From Actinomycetota bacterium (GTDB lineage Bacteria; Actinomycetota; Thermoleophilia; UBA2241), in the NCBI GenBank assembly GCA_003157715.1, contig PMKK01000270.1, positions 7,274-32,948 on the forward strand: a stretch of 25,675 nucleotides of DNA, given 5' to 3'. Below are positions 8,082 through 14,806 of this stretch, piece by piece. The notes beneath the pieces are model-generated. The model had not been told where the DNA came from. It was given only the letters and a program-made list of their open reading frames with translations, and made no database searches. The translations under genes were made by a program, and so were the position numbers. The number at the start of each line of letters is the position of its first letter. Positions within the stretch are counted from its first letter, which is position 1.

Positions 8082-9050
8082 GTGGTCGCAACGTCTTCAG
8101 AAGAGAGGCAAGACGCAGTCGCGGCCGGCCGCCGGTTCTACGGCATCGCCGGCCTCACCGTGCAAGTGGAGTCCGATCTTCCGATCACCGACACGACCTT
8201 CGAATCGAAGTTCGCCGCGTTCGAGGTGGCCGGACCGGGGTCCGACACGATCGTCGTGCGGCTCCACTTCGGGTTGCCGGCCGTCGACGAAGGTAGCCTC
8301 GGTCGCGAGGTGTACCGGCGGCCGCCGTGGGTGATCTACAGCTCGCCGGCTCAAATCACGTACATCATGGTGCGCCCTGACGGCGAGTGCGAGTGCGTCG
8401 TCTCGGCGAGCCCCGATCACACCACGATCGACGTCTTCAACGGCGAGCGGCGCGAGCAGTTCTATCGCGAGGGAGACGTGAACGCCCTGACGATGATGCC
8501 GACCGACCAGATCGTGCTCGCCCGGGTGCTCGCCGACCGCCAGGCCTGCTTTCTGCACTCCTGTGGAGTCATAGTCGACGGCCGCGGCCTGCTGTTCGTG
8601 GGCCACTCCGGGGCCGGCAAGTCCACGATGATGACCATGCTTGCCGCCGCCTCCGGCGAAGCGCTGTGCGACGACCGCAACATCGTGCGGATCTGGGACG
8701 ACGCCATCCGCGCGCACGGCTGCTGGAGCCACGGCGAGGTGCCCATCGTCAGCGCGGCGTCGGCTCCGCTCGGAGCAGTGCTGTTTCTGCGCCAGGCCAC
8801 GGCCAACCGCGTCGTACCGCTCGCCGCGAGCGAGGAGATCCTGGGTCACCTGCTGCCGTGCGTTATCAAACCCCTCGTTACTGCCGATTGGTGGGAGAGA
8901 ACGCTCGACGTCGTCGGGCGCATCGTCAGCGATGTGCCCTGCTATGTCGTCGAGTTCGACAAAAGCGGCGCGGTGGTGCCGCTCGTGCGCGACCTGGTCG
9001 CCGGGCAAGTCGCCGGCGGCCGGCCGACCGGCACGGGCGCGCAAGCGTGA
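8082..9050 (+). CDS. HprK-like serine kinase (PEPCK-fold)
   Basis: 322-aa protein of the HPr-kinase-related group found beside PqqD proteins and peptide clusters. Residues 1-150 form the family-specific N-terminal half (FYGIAGLTVQVESDLPI). FLHSCGVIV then leads into P-loop GHSGAGKS (174-181) and LCDDRN (195-200), the acidic metal-binding segment. The HPr-specific C-terminal features of true HprK are absent. Relatives in lasso peptide clusters phosphorylate a Ser on the peptide, and the 57-aa peptide of this cluster ends in Ser. The GTG at 8082 is the first possible start after an in-frame TAG at 8043. GGGAGG (8077-8082) abuts that GTG, giving no normal spacing; the next GTG is at 8160, so the start is uncertain. 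First gene of the cluster. Confidence 0.85.
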   Translation: MVATSSEERQDAVAAGRRFYGIAGLTVQVESDLPITDTTFESKFAAFEVAGPGSDTIVVRLHFGLPAVDEGSLGREVYRRPPWVIYSSPAQITYIMVRPDGECECVVSASPDHTTIDVFNGERREQFYREGDVNALTMMPTDQIVLARVLADRQACFLHSCGVIVDGRGLLFVGHSGAGKSTMMTMLAAASGEALCDDRNIVRIWDDAIRAHGCWSHGEVPIVSAASAPLGAVLFLRQATANRVVPLAASEEILGHLLPCVIKPLVTADWWERTLDVVGRIVSDVPCYVVEFDKSGAVVPLVRDLVAGQVAGGRPTGTGAQA

Positions 9051-9079
9051 CGAGTGCCCGGAGAGAAAGTGAGGTTGCC

Positions 9080-9382
9080 GTGGGGCTGACTGTCAGCCGG
9101 GATGCGGTCTACAAGCCGTCCGACGATCTCGTGGTGCGCGAGATCGATGGGCAGACCATCATCGTGCCTATCGGGACCGGGATCGGAGACCTCGAGGACG
9201 AGCTCTTCGCGCTGAACGACACGGCGCGCGTCGTCTGGACCAAGCTCGACGGCACGCACACGCTGAGCTCGGTCGTAGACGAGCTGGCCCAGCAGTACTC
9301 AGCGCCCGCCGACGAGATAGACGCCGACGTCGTCGGGCTCCTCGAGGAGCTGCTCAAGCGCAGGATGGTGGTCGCTGTCTGA
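9080..9382 (+). CDS. PqqD-like peptide-binding protein (RRE domain)
   Basis: 100-aa protein with the PqqD winged-helix pattern: two beta hairpins (DLVVREIDGQTIIVPIG), FALNDTARVVWTKLDGTHTL, then a helical half ending LLKRRMVV. Such proteins bind the leader of a ribosomal peptide and hand it to a radical SAM or other modifying enzyme. GTG 9080 is preferred because AAAGTGAGG lies at 9067-9075 with normal spacing and the length fits PqqD (about 90-100 aa). An upstream in-frame GTG at 9047 would overlap the kinase stop and add 11 residues. The following peptidase frame overlaps its 3' end. Confidence 0.88.
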   Translation: MGLTVSRDAVYKPSDDLVVREIDGQTIIVPIGTGIGDLEDELFALNDTARVVWTKLDGTHTLSSVVDELAQQYSAPADEIDADVVGLLEELLKRRMVVAV

Positions 9383-9884
9383 ACCCCCCAAGCCGACGCC
9401 GTACGCCGTCGACGGGGGCGTCCATTCGCTCTCGGGCGAGGCGCTGCCGGCGCTGCTGGCCGACGTTCTCGCGCGCGGTGTCCCGTTTCGCTTCGAGGCG
9501 CGCGGCTACAGCATGTTCCCCTTCATACGCGACGGAGACACGGTGACGATCGCGCCGCTGCGCGGCCGGCTCGCCGGCATCGGCGAGGTGGTAGCCTTTG
9601 CCGGTCCGGCAGGCGGTCTCGTCGTCCATCGCGTCACGGCCCGGCGGCCGGCCGCGTACGAGATCCGCGGCGACTACCTGCGTGGCCCGCATGACGTCGT
9701 TCCGCTCGACGGCGTTCTCGGCACCGTCACCCGGGTCGAACGTCGCGGCCGCTCCGTGCGCCTCGGCCTGGGCCCCGAACGGCTGCTCGTCGGAGCTCTC
9801 GTGCGGCTGGGGCTTCTGCAGCCCCTCGTCGTCGCGGCGCGCGCCCTGCGGGCGCCGTTCGTCGGCCAAAGGGTCCTCTCATGA
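9375..9884 (+). CDS. S26-type (signal-peptidase-like) Ser/His peptidase with non-canonical start
   Basis: Catalytic Ser lies in RGYSMFPFI (Ser46 counting from CTG 9375), and RDGDTVTI, LVVHRVTA (His85) and IRGDYLRGPHD follow. This order matches type I signal peptidase boxes of the SipW/archaeal/ER kind, where His replaces Lys. No N-terminal membrane anchor is seen, so it may be soluble and could act as the leader protease. The frame is open from 9321, after a TAG at 9318, but contains no ATG, GTG or TTG before ATG 9513, which lies just after the catalytic Ser codon. CTG 9375, 7 nt after AGGATGG and overlapping the PqqD stop, is the best candidate start. Total about 169 aa. It overlaps the radical SAM start by 4 nt (ATGA). 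Confidence 0.78.
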   Translation: MSEPPKPTPYAVDGGVHSLSGEALPALLADVLARGVPFRFEARGYSMFPFIRDGDTVTIAPLRGRLAGIGEVVAFAGPAGGLVVHRVTARRPAAYEIRGDYLRGPHDVVPLDGVLGTVTRVERRGRSVRLGLGPERLLVGALVRLGLLQPLVVAARALRAPFVGQRVLS

Positions 9885-11026
9885 TGGACTACGCGGTCAA
9901 CACGCCTCTGCCCGAGTTCGACCTCTGGGACCAGCTCGAGGGCAAAGGGATACCGGTGTCGTTCGATCTGGAGCTGACGGCGCGCTGTAACAACGACTGC
10001 CGGCACTGTTACATCAACCTTCCCGCCGCCGATCGCGCCGCCCGGGCGTGCGAGCTCACCCTCGATGAGATCGTCGGCGTGGCCGACCAGGCCGTCGAGC
10101 TGGGCGCGCTGTGGTGCGTCGTCAGCGGAGGCGAACCCCTGCTGCGCCCCGATTTTTCCGAGATCTACCTTGCGCTCAAGAGACGGGGCCTGCTCGTCAC
10201 CGTGTTCACCAACGCCTGTCTGCTCAGGCCGGAGCACGTCGAGCTGTTTCGCAAGTACCCTCCGCGCGACCTGGAGATCACGATCTACGGCGCGAGTCGC
10301 GAGACCTACGAGCGCGTGACGCGCGCGCCGGGGTCGTTCGACGCCTTCCTGCGCGGCGTTGCTCTCCTTGAGGAAGGTGGCGTGGGCGCGCGCTACAAGG
10401 CCATGGCCCTGCGCTCGAACGTGCACGAGCTGGCGGCCATGGCCGAGTTCGGAAGGGCGCACACGAAGGACTTCTTTCGTTTCGATCCCTTGCTGCACCT
10501 TCGCTACGATCGCGACCCGGAGCGCAACGCCCAGATTCGCGCCGAGCGCCTGAGCCCAGAAGAGATCGCCGCCATCGAGCAGTCCGACGAAGAACGGGCG
10601 CACGCCATGCAACGGGAGTGCCACAGGGTGGCCGGCCAGGAGGCTCCCGACGAGCCCGATCTCGTGTTTCATTGCGGTGTCGGTCAGGGATTCACCGTGG
10701 GCCACGACGGCTCGCTGCGGCTGTGCTCGGCGCTCTGGCATCCCGATTATGTGGCCGACATCCGCCGCGAGCCGGTGGCTGCCGCCTGGCGACGACTCCT
10801 GGCGGTCGTGGGCGCCGCCCGTTCGCGCGATGCCGCCTACCTCGCCAGATGCGCGTCGTGCGGGCTCGTCGACCTCTGTCTCTGGTGTCCCGCCCACGCC
10901 GACCTCGAGTGCGGCTCGCTCACTGCGCCCATCGACGACTTCTGCGACGTGGCCCACGCCCGGGCGCGCGCGTTCGGAGAGCCAGCCGCCGAGGCTGACG
11001 GTGAGGGCGTCAGTCCAAATTCGTAG
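9881..11026 (+). CDS. Radical SAM/SPASM peptide-modifying enzyme
   Basis: 381-aa radical SAM protein. The [4Fe-4S] SAM-cluster motif is CNNDCRHC (C36, C40, C43), followed by SGGEPLLRPDF, the family's GGEP motif. The C-terminal SPASM region carries Cys at 324, 327, 333, 336, 344 and 355, plus FHCGVGQ and LRLCSALW upstream, enough for auxiliary Fe-S clusters. Enzymes of this group form thioether, C-C or ether cross-links or epimerise residues in ribosomal peptides. Starts at ATG 9881, overlapping the peptidase stop. A fused leader-binding domain is not evident at its N-terminus, which explains the separate PqqD gene. The likely substrate is the Cys-rich peptide encoded 90 nt downstream. Which bond it makes cannot be told. 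Confidence 0.93.
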   Translation: MMDYAVNTPLPEFDLWDQLEGKGIPVSFDLELTARCNNDCRHCYINLPAADRAARACELTLDEIVGVADQAVELGALWCVVSGGEPLLRPDFSEIYLALKRRGLLVTVFTNACLLRPEHVELFRKYPPRDLEITIYGASRETYERVTRAPGSFDAFLRGVALLEEGGVGARYKAMALRSNVHELAAMAEFGRAHTKDFFRFDPLLHLRYDRDPERNAQIRAERLSPEEIAAIEQSDEERAHAMQRECHRVAGQEAPDEPDLVFHCGVGQGFTVGHDGSLRLCSALWHPDYVADIRREPVAAAWRRLLAVVGAARSRDAAYLARCASCGLVDLCLWCPAHADLECGSLTAPIDDFCDVAHARARAFGEPAAEADGEGVSPNS

Positions 11027-11116
11027 TCCGTTCTGACAACCAACGCTGGATATGCTGGACAAACTTGGATCGATGCGGGAACATGGCGCCTAGCAAACCC
11101 GTAGGAGGGGGAAATA
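11027..11116 (+). promoter_or_regulatory. Leader region of the peptide gene with strong ribosome-binding site
   Basis: Ninety bases separate the radical SAM stop from the peptide ATG. AGGAGGGGG ends about 6 nt before the ATG at 11117, the strongest such site in the window. A TATGCT (11051-11056) with CTGACA (11033-11038) looks promoter-like, but the 12-nt spacing is too short to trust. A 13-codon frame (11052-11093, MLDKLGSMREHGA) could be a leader peptide or chance. Confidence 0.4.
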
Positions 11117-11290
11117 ATGGACTCGTCAAAAGACTGGTCGAAGCCCGAGTTGATCGTGCTGGGCCGCAGCGCACCCGAAGAAAGCGTTCTGTGCGGCTGC
11201 AAGAGTTTCCGCGGCGCCAACGGTCACAAGGACTGCACCTACAAAAAGCACGGCACCCTCTGCCACAGCTCCGGGATCGCCAAGAGCTGA
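11117..11290 (+). CDS. Cys-rich RiPP precursor peptide (candidate)
   Basis: 57-aa peptide. The first half is leader-like: DWSKPELIVLGRSAPEESVL (residues 6-25). The second half is short and rich in Cys, Gly, His and Lys, with C26, C28, C40 and C49, and ends SSGIAKS. From memory, small peptides with a KPELxVLxRxxPEExVL leader recur beside radical SAM and PqqD genes; this needs a search. ATG start, very strong ribosome-binding site, two terminator-like hairpins directly downstream, and location inside a cluster of PqqD, radical SAM, kinase, peptidase and exporter genes all support a modified peptide. Cys could become thioether donors, and the terminal Ser could be the kinase target, as in phosphorylated lasso peptides. 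No known family name is assigned. Confidence 0.82.
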   Translation: MDSSKDWSKPELIVLGRSAPEESVLCGCKSFRGANGHKDCTYKKHGTLCHSSGIAKS

Positions 11291-11298
11291 CCTTCACG

Positions 11299-11314
11299 CC
11301 CCCCTCGGGGGTTT
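11299..11314 (+). terminator. Terminator-like hairpin just after the peptide gene
   Basis: A C-run (11299-11304) faces GGGGG (11307-11311) with a small loop around CTCG, followed by TTT. It starts 8 nt after the peptide stop. Short stem and short T-run suggest partial termination, which would leave more transcript for the peptide than for downstream genes. Confidence 0.55.
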
Positions 11315-11352
11315 GCTGGGCATCCAAGGCACAGGCTACTAAGCAGGCGCCG

Positions 11353-11373
11353 ACCCCCGCCATCGGGGGTTTT
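11353..11373 (+). terminator. Second terminator-like hairpin before the nucleotidyltransferase gene
   Basis: ACCCCCG (11353-11359), CCAT loop, CGGGGGT (11364-11370), then further T to 11373: a 7-bp stem with a T-run. An outer pairing CTGGGCA (11316-11322) with TGCCCAG (11378-11384) could enclose it, and an inner CGCC/GGCG pair is also possible. The fold may be a regulated read-through element, not a simple stop. Confidence 0.6.
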
Positions 11374-11393
11374 GGCGTGCCCAGATCCATGGC

Positions 11394-12659
11394 GTGATGT
11401 CCGCCGATCCGCTCTGGCCGCGGCGCTTTGGTCTTCGCCGCGACGCCACGAGAAGCCGTTCTGGCCCGTCGCCTCAAGGCGGGCATCCCGCGCCGATCTC
11501 ACCTGAGCAGGCGGTCCTTCTTGCCTGCGCGCTGGCCGACCAGAGCCAAGCGGTGGCCGTGCTGGGGCGGACGCTGCCGGCGGTTCGCGATTGGGAGGGC
11601 TTGCGAAGGGCGGCCCTTCACCACGGCCTGGTCGGGCTGCTGTGCAAGCGGGCGGTCGCGTCCGGCTCGACCGCCATTCCCGCCGAGCAGCGCGAGGCCC
11701 TGAGCGCCCTCACGGCCGCGAACGAGCGCCGCAGCCTGCGCATGGGCGTGCAGCTGCTCGGACTGCTCGAGCTGCTCGACCGCGAGGGGATCGAAGCCTT
11801 TTCCGTGAAGGGTCCGCTCATGGCCGAGGCACTGTACGGCGATCCGGGGCTGCGCCATTCCATCGATCTCGACATCGCCGTCGGGCCGCGCGACCTGACG
11901 GCTGCCTGCGACGTCCTGCGTGCCGCGGGCTTTCAACAGATCACCGGTGTCGACATCGAGCTCGATCGCCTGCTGGCCTCGGAATGCGAGGTGGCCTTCA
12001 AGCACCCGGACCGCGAGCTCGTCCTCGATCTTCACTGGCGGCTGGGTCCGCGGTTCGCGCACGCCTCGCTGCCGGTCGCCGACCTCATGGCCGGCGCGCG
12101 CAAGGCGGCGTTCCTAGGGCGCGACGTGCTCACGCTGTCGCGCCAGGACCTGTTCGTGGTCATGTGCGTCCACGGAGCCCATAACCATCGCTGGGACCAG
12201 CTGGAGCTCGTGGCCGCCCTGGGCGCTTGGGGCGCCGCGGCGGCGGAGTCCGACTGGCTGCCTTTGCTCGAGCGCGCCGCCGGACTCGGCTGCTTGCGCC
12301 GCTGCACGATCGGCTGTCTTCTCATGCGCGACCTGACCGGCTGCGCCCTGCCCGTCGACATCGAGTCGCGTCTGGCTCGCGACACACTGGCGGCGCGCCT
12401 GGCGGACGCCGCGCGTGCGGCGATGTTCGCCGAGGGGCTGGAAACCTCGCCCACGGACGGGCTGGGCGGCATCGTCTGGGAGTCGCTGGCGCTCGACAAG
12501 CCGGCCCTCATGGCAGCGCATTTCGTCGCGCGCCTGTTCACTCCCGGGACATGGGACTGGGAGTTCGGCCGCATGCCGCGCCATCTGCCGCGGTTGTACT
12601 ACCTTGCCAGGCCGCTGCGTCTGGTGCTGGGGCGCTTCGGGCGGGAGGGCTCAAAGTGA
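11394..12659 (+). CDS. Nucleotidyltransferase family protein (NTP_transf_5-like)
   Basis: 421-aa protein of the nucleotidyltransferase group common in RiPP and lasso-type clusters. The signature is FSVKGPLMAEALYGDPGLRHSIDLDIAV (about residues 136-163, quoted in parts): KG of the substrate loop, an LYGDPGLR turn and the DLD metal-binding pair (D158, D160). A second half with LVLDLHWRL and VMCVHGAHNHRW is also typical. These proteins are thought to transfer a nucleotide, or help extend phosphate groups, on a peptide; their chemistry is mostly unproven. GTG 11394 is followed directly by ATG 11397 and either could start. The first 35 residues are poorly conserved and Arg/Ser-rich. It lies downstream of two terminator-like hairpins and overlaps the ABC gene by 4 nt (GTGA). 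Confidence 0.87.
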   Translation: MMSADPLWPRRFGLRRDATRSRSGPSPQGGHPAPISPEQAVLLACALADQSQAVAVLGRTLPAVRDWEGLRRAALHHGLVGLLCKRAVASGSTAIPAEQREALSALTAANERRSLRMGVQLLGLLELLDREGIEAFSVKGPLMAEALYGDPGLRHSIDLDIAVGPRDLTAACDVLRAAGFQQITGVDIELDRLLASECEVAFKHPDRELVLDLHWRLGPRFAHASLPVADLMAGARKAAFLGRDVLTLSRQDLFVVMCVHGAHNHRWDQLELVAALGAWGAAAAESDWLPLLERAAGLGCLRRCTIGCLLMRDLTGCALPVDIESRLARDTLAARLADAARAAMFAEGLETSPTDGLGGIVWESLALDKPALMAAHFVARLFTPGTWDWEFGRMPRHLPRLYYLARPLRLVLGRFGREGSK

Positions 12660-14608
12660 GCGGCACCGGCGACGAGACCCGTCTGGGCGACGAAGACGAG
12701 GAGACTCGTCTGAGTGACGACGGCACCGGCGACGAGACCCGTTCGGGCGCCGACGACGAGACGCGTCTGGGCGGCGACGACGAGACCCGATTCAGCATCA
12801 GGGGCGCGCTGCGCTTTGGGCCGACCCTGCGTCTTGTCTGGAACGTCTCCCCCGGCTGGACGATCGCCAACGTCGTGCTGTCCGTCGTCCAGGGCCTGCT
12901 GCCCCTGCTCGGCATCCTGCTGCTGTACCAGATCATCAACGGCGTGACGAACGCCGTGCGGCGGCCGCTCGACGCGGCCGCTCAGGCCACCGCGTTCCGT
13001 CACGTCGCCTTCTGGATCATCCTCGCGGCCGGCGTCGGTCTGATCACGGCGGTGGCGCGCTCGGTCGCGATGCTGGTCACCGAAGCCCAGACGCAGGTCG
13101 TCACCGACTTCGTCTCCGATCTGGTCCACAGCAAGTCGATCGAGGTCGACCTGCAGTACTACGAGGACTCCCAGTATTACGACCTGCTGCAGCGCGCCCA
13201 GCAGGAGGCGCCCTACCGGCCGATGAGCATCATCCAGGACCTCATGCAAGTGGGCCAGGGGCTCGTCACGGTGGCGGCCATGGCGGCGCTGCTGCTCAGA
13301 TTGAGCTGGGTCGTCGGGCTCATCGTGCTGGCGGCGGCTCTGCCCAGCGCCATCGTCCGCCTGATCTTCTCGGGCAAGCTCTACAGGTGGCAGCGCAGCG
13401 CCACTCCGGCCGACCGCAAGTCGTCGTACCTGCACTGGCTGCTCACGAACAGCTCGCACGCCAAGGAGATCAGGCTGTTCGACCTGGGCGACTATTTCAG
13501 GGACTGGTTCCGTGTCCTTCGCAGGACGCTGCGTCGTGAGCGGCTTGGCATCACCACCAAGCGCTCGCTCGCCGATCTCGCGAGCGGCGCGATCGCGACG
13601 CTGGCGGTGTTCGGCACGTTCGCCTACATCGCCAAGAAGACCATCGCGGGCGCCATGAAGGTGGCCGGCATGGTCGCGTACTACCAGGCCTTCCAGACGA
13701 GCCTGTCGGCGCTTCAGCAGGTCCTCACGGGGTTCGCGGCGCTCTACGAGGACAACCTGTTCATGACGTACTTCCACGAGTTCCTGGCGCTCGAGCGCAC
13801 CATCGAGGAGCCTGCCCACCCGGTGCCGATGCCCAGGCCCATCACCGAGGGGATCGTGTTCGACGACGTCTCGTTCCGGTACCCCGAGACGGAGCGTACG
13901 GCGATCGACCGGGTCTCCCTGCACGTCAAGCCGGGCGAAGTGGTGGCGCTGGTGGGCACCAACGGCTCGGGCAAGACGACGCTCGTCAAGCTCCTCTGCC
14001 GCCTCTACAGCCCCCAGTCCGGCAGCATCACGATCGACGGCACGGACCTGCGCGAGCTCTCGATCAAAGAGCTGCGCCGCGAGATCAGCGTGATCTTCCA
14101 GGACTACGCCCAGTACCAGCTCTCCGTGCGCCAGAACATCTGGGTGGGAAACATCGCCCAGCCGCCCGACGATGCCGCCGTCATCGAGGCCGCGCGGCAG
14201 GCGGGAGCCGACGAGGTCATCACGGGCTTGGCCAACGGCTACGACACCCCGCTCGGCAAGTGGTTCGCCGACGGCGAGGAGCTTTCGATCGGCGAGTGGC
14301 AGAAGGTGGCCCTGGCGCGCGCCTTCTACCGCGATGCCGGCATCCTGGTGCTCGACGAACCGACCAGCGCGCTCGATCCCGTCGCGGAGCTGGCGGTGTT
14401 CGAGCGCATCCGCGAGATGGCGCGCGACCGGGCCGTCATTCTTATCAGCCACCGCTTCTCGACGGTGTACCGCGCCGACCGGATCTACATCCTGAACAAG
14501 GGCAGCGTCGCCGAGAGCGGCACGCACGCCGAGCTCATGGAGCTCGACGGCGTGTACCGGCGCATGTACGAGGTGCAGGCCCGCGCCTACCAGACCAAGG
14601 CCACCTGA
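12656..14608 (+). CDS. ABC transporter, fused permease and ATPase (exporter type)
   Basis: 650-aa half-transporter. An acidic low-complexity head (residues 2-46) has five (D/E)ETR repeats. Residues about 55-330 form the membrane domain (TIANVVLSVVQGLLPLLGILLLY and later helices). The ATPase has Walker A GTNGSGKTT (about 432-440), Q-loop IFQDYAQY, signature LSIGEWQKVALARA (about 542), Walker B ILVLDEPTSALD (about 563) and H-loop ILISHRFSTV. The signature is LSIGE where LSGGQ is usual. There is no N-terminal C39 peptidase, so leader removal must be done elsewhere, possibly by the S26-type enzyme. GTG 12656 overlaps the preceding stop, with GGGAGGG just upstream. Likely exports the modified peptide; acting as a homodimer is inferred from the half-transporter length. 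Confidence 0.92.
   Translation: MSGTGDETRLGDEDEETRLSDDGTGDETRSGADDETRLGGDDETRFSIRGALRFGPTLRLVWNVSPGWTIANVVLSVVQGLLPLLGILLLYQIINGVTNAVRRPLDAAAQATAFRHVAFWIILAAGVGLITAVARSVAMLVTEAQTQVVTDFVSDLVHSKSIEVDLQYYEDSQYYDLLQRAQQEAPYRPMSIIQDLMQVGQGLVTVAAMAALLLRLSWVVGLIVLAAALPSAIVRLIFSGKLYRWQRSATPADRKSSYLHWLLTNSSHAKEIRLFDLGDYFRDWFRVLRRTLRRERLGITTKRSLADLASGAIATLAVFGTFAYIAKKTIAGAMKVAGMVAYYQAFQTSLSALQQVLTGFAALYEDNLFMTYFHEFLALERTIEEPAHPVPMPRPITEGIVFDDVSFRYPETERTAIDRVSLHVKPGEVVALVGTNGSGKTTLVKLLCRLYSPQSGSITIDGTDLRELSIKELRREISVIFQDYAQYQLSVRQNIWVGNIAQPPDDAAVIEAARQAGADEVITGLANGYDTPLGKWFADGEELSIGEWQKVALARAFYRDAGILVLDEPTSALDPVAELAVFERIREMARDRAVILISHRFSTVYRADRIYILNKGSVAESGTHAELMELDGVYRRMYEVQARAYQTKAT
12661..12742 (+). 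repeat. Translated repeat in the ABC transporter N-terminus
   Basis: An exact 22-bp copy sits at 12661-12682 and 12721-12742 (CGGCACCGGC then GACGAGACCCGT). Shorter GACGAGAC-type copies follow to about 12795. Encodes Thr at residues 8, 17, 28, 36 and 44, each inside (D/E)ETR. Confidence 0.75.
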
Positions 14609-14692
14609 AGCCCGACGCCGCCCCCCGCTCGACGCCGCGCGAAGCCCGGTGCCACTCGAAGTCCGGCGCCGCCCCAAGCCCGGCGCCGTCCA
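14606..14692 (+). repeat. Degenerate GAAGCCCGGCGCCG repeats after the ABC gene
   Basis: Related copies begin near 14607, 14641, 14658 and 14676, the last three about 18 bp apart. The first includes the ABC stop. The remaining intergenic DNA to 14806 has no supported gene; it ends in the promoter and ribosome-binding site of the secreted hydrolase. Confidence 0.5.
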
Positions 14693-14775
14693 TGCCGGGC
14701 GTCACGCGCCCGGTCCGTCGCGCCGTCGCGCCAGGACTGGCAACGCTTTCGCTACTGGCGCCGTGAAGGCGGCCG

Positions 14776-14781
14776 TATACT
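14776..14781 (+). promoter_or_regulatory. -10 box of the secreted hydrolase gene
   Basis: TATACT, 5 of 6 to consensus, 25 nt before the ATG. No matching -35 hexamer is visible at 16-18 nt. Transcription would start near 14788, and GGGGGG (14797-14802) is the only ribosome-binding candidate. Confidence 0.45.
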
Positions 14782-14806
14782 ATCCGGGTCAAACTCGGGG
14801 GGTACT

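Noticed and set aside
11033..11056. Promoter CTGACA/TATGCT ahead of the peptide gene
   Set aside because: The spacing is 12 nt, too short for a sigma-70 promoter; recorded only as part of the leader region.
8082..14608. Lasso peptide cluster
   Set aside because: Kinase, PqqD-like protein, nucleotidyltransferase and exporter would fit, but no Asn-synthetase-like cyclase or transglutaminase-like protease is present, and the peptide is Cys-rich with a radical SAM partner.
12599..14677. 692-codon antisense frame opposite the ABC transporter
   Set aside because: Shadow of the transporter gene; no recognisable motif and no ribosome-binding site.
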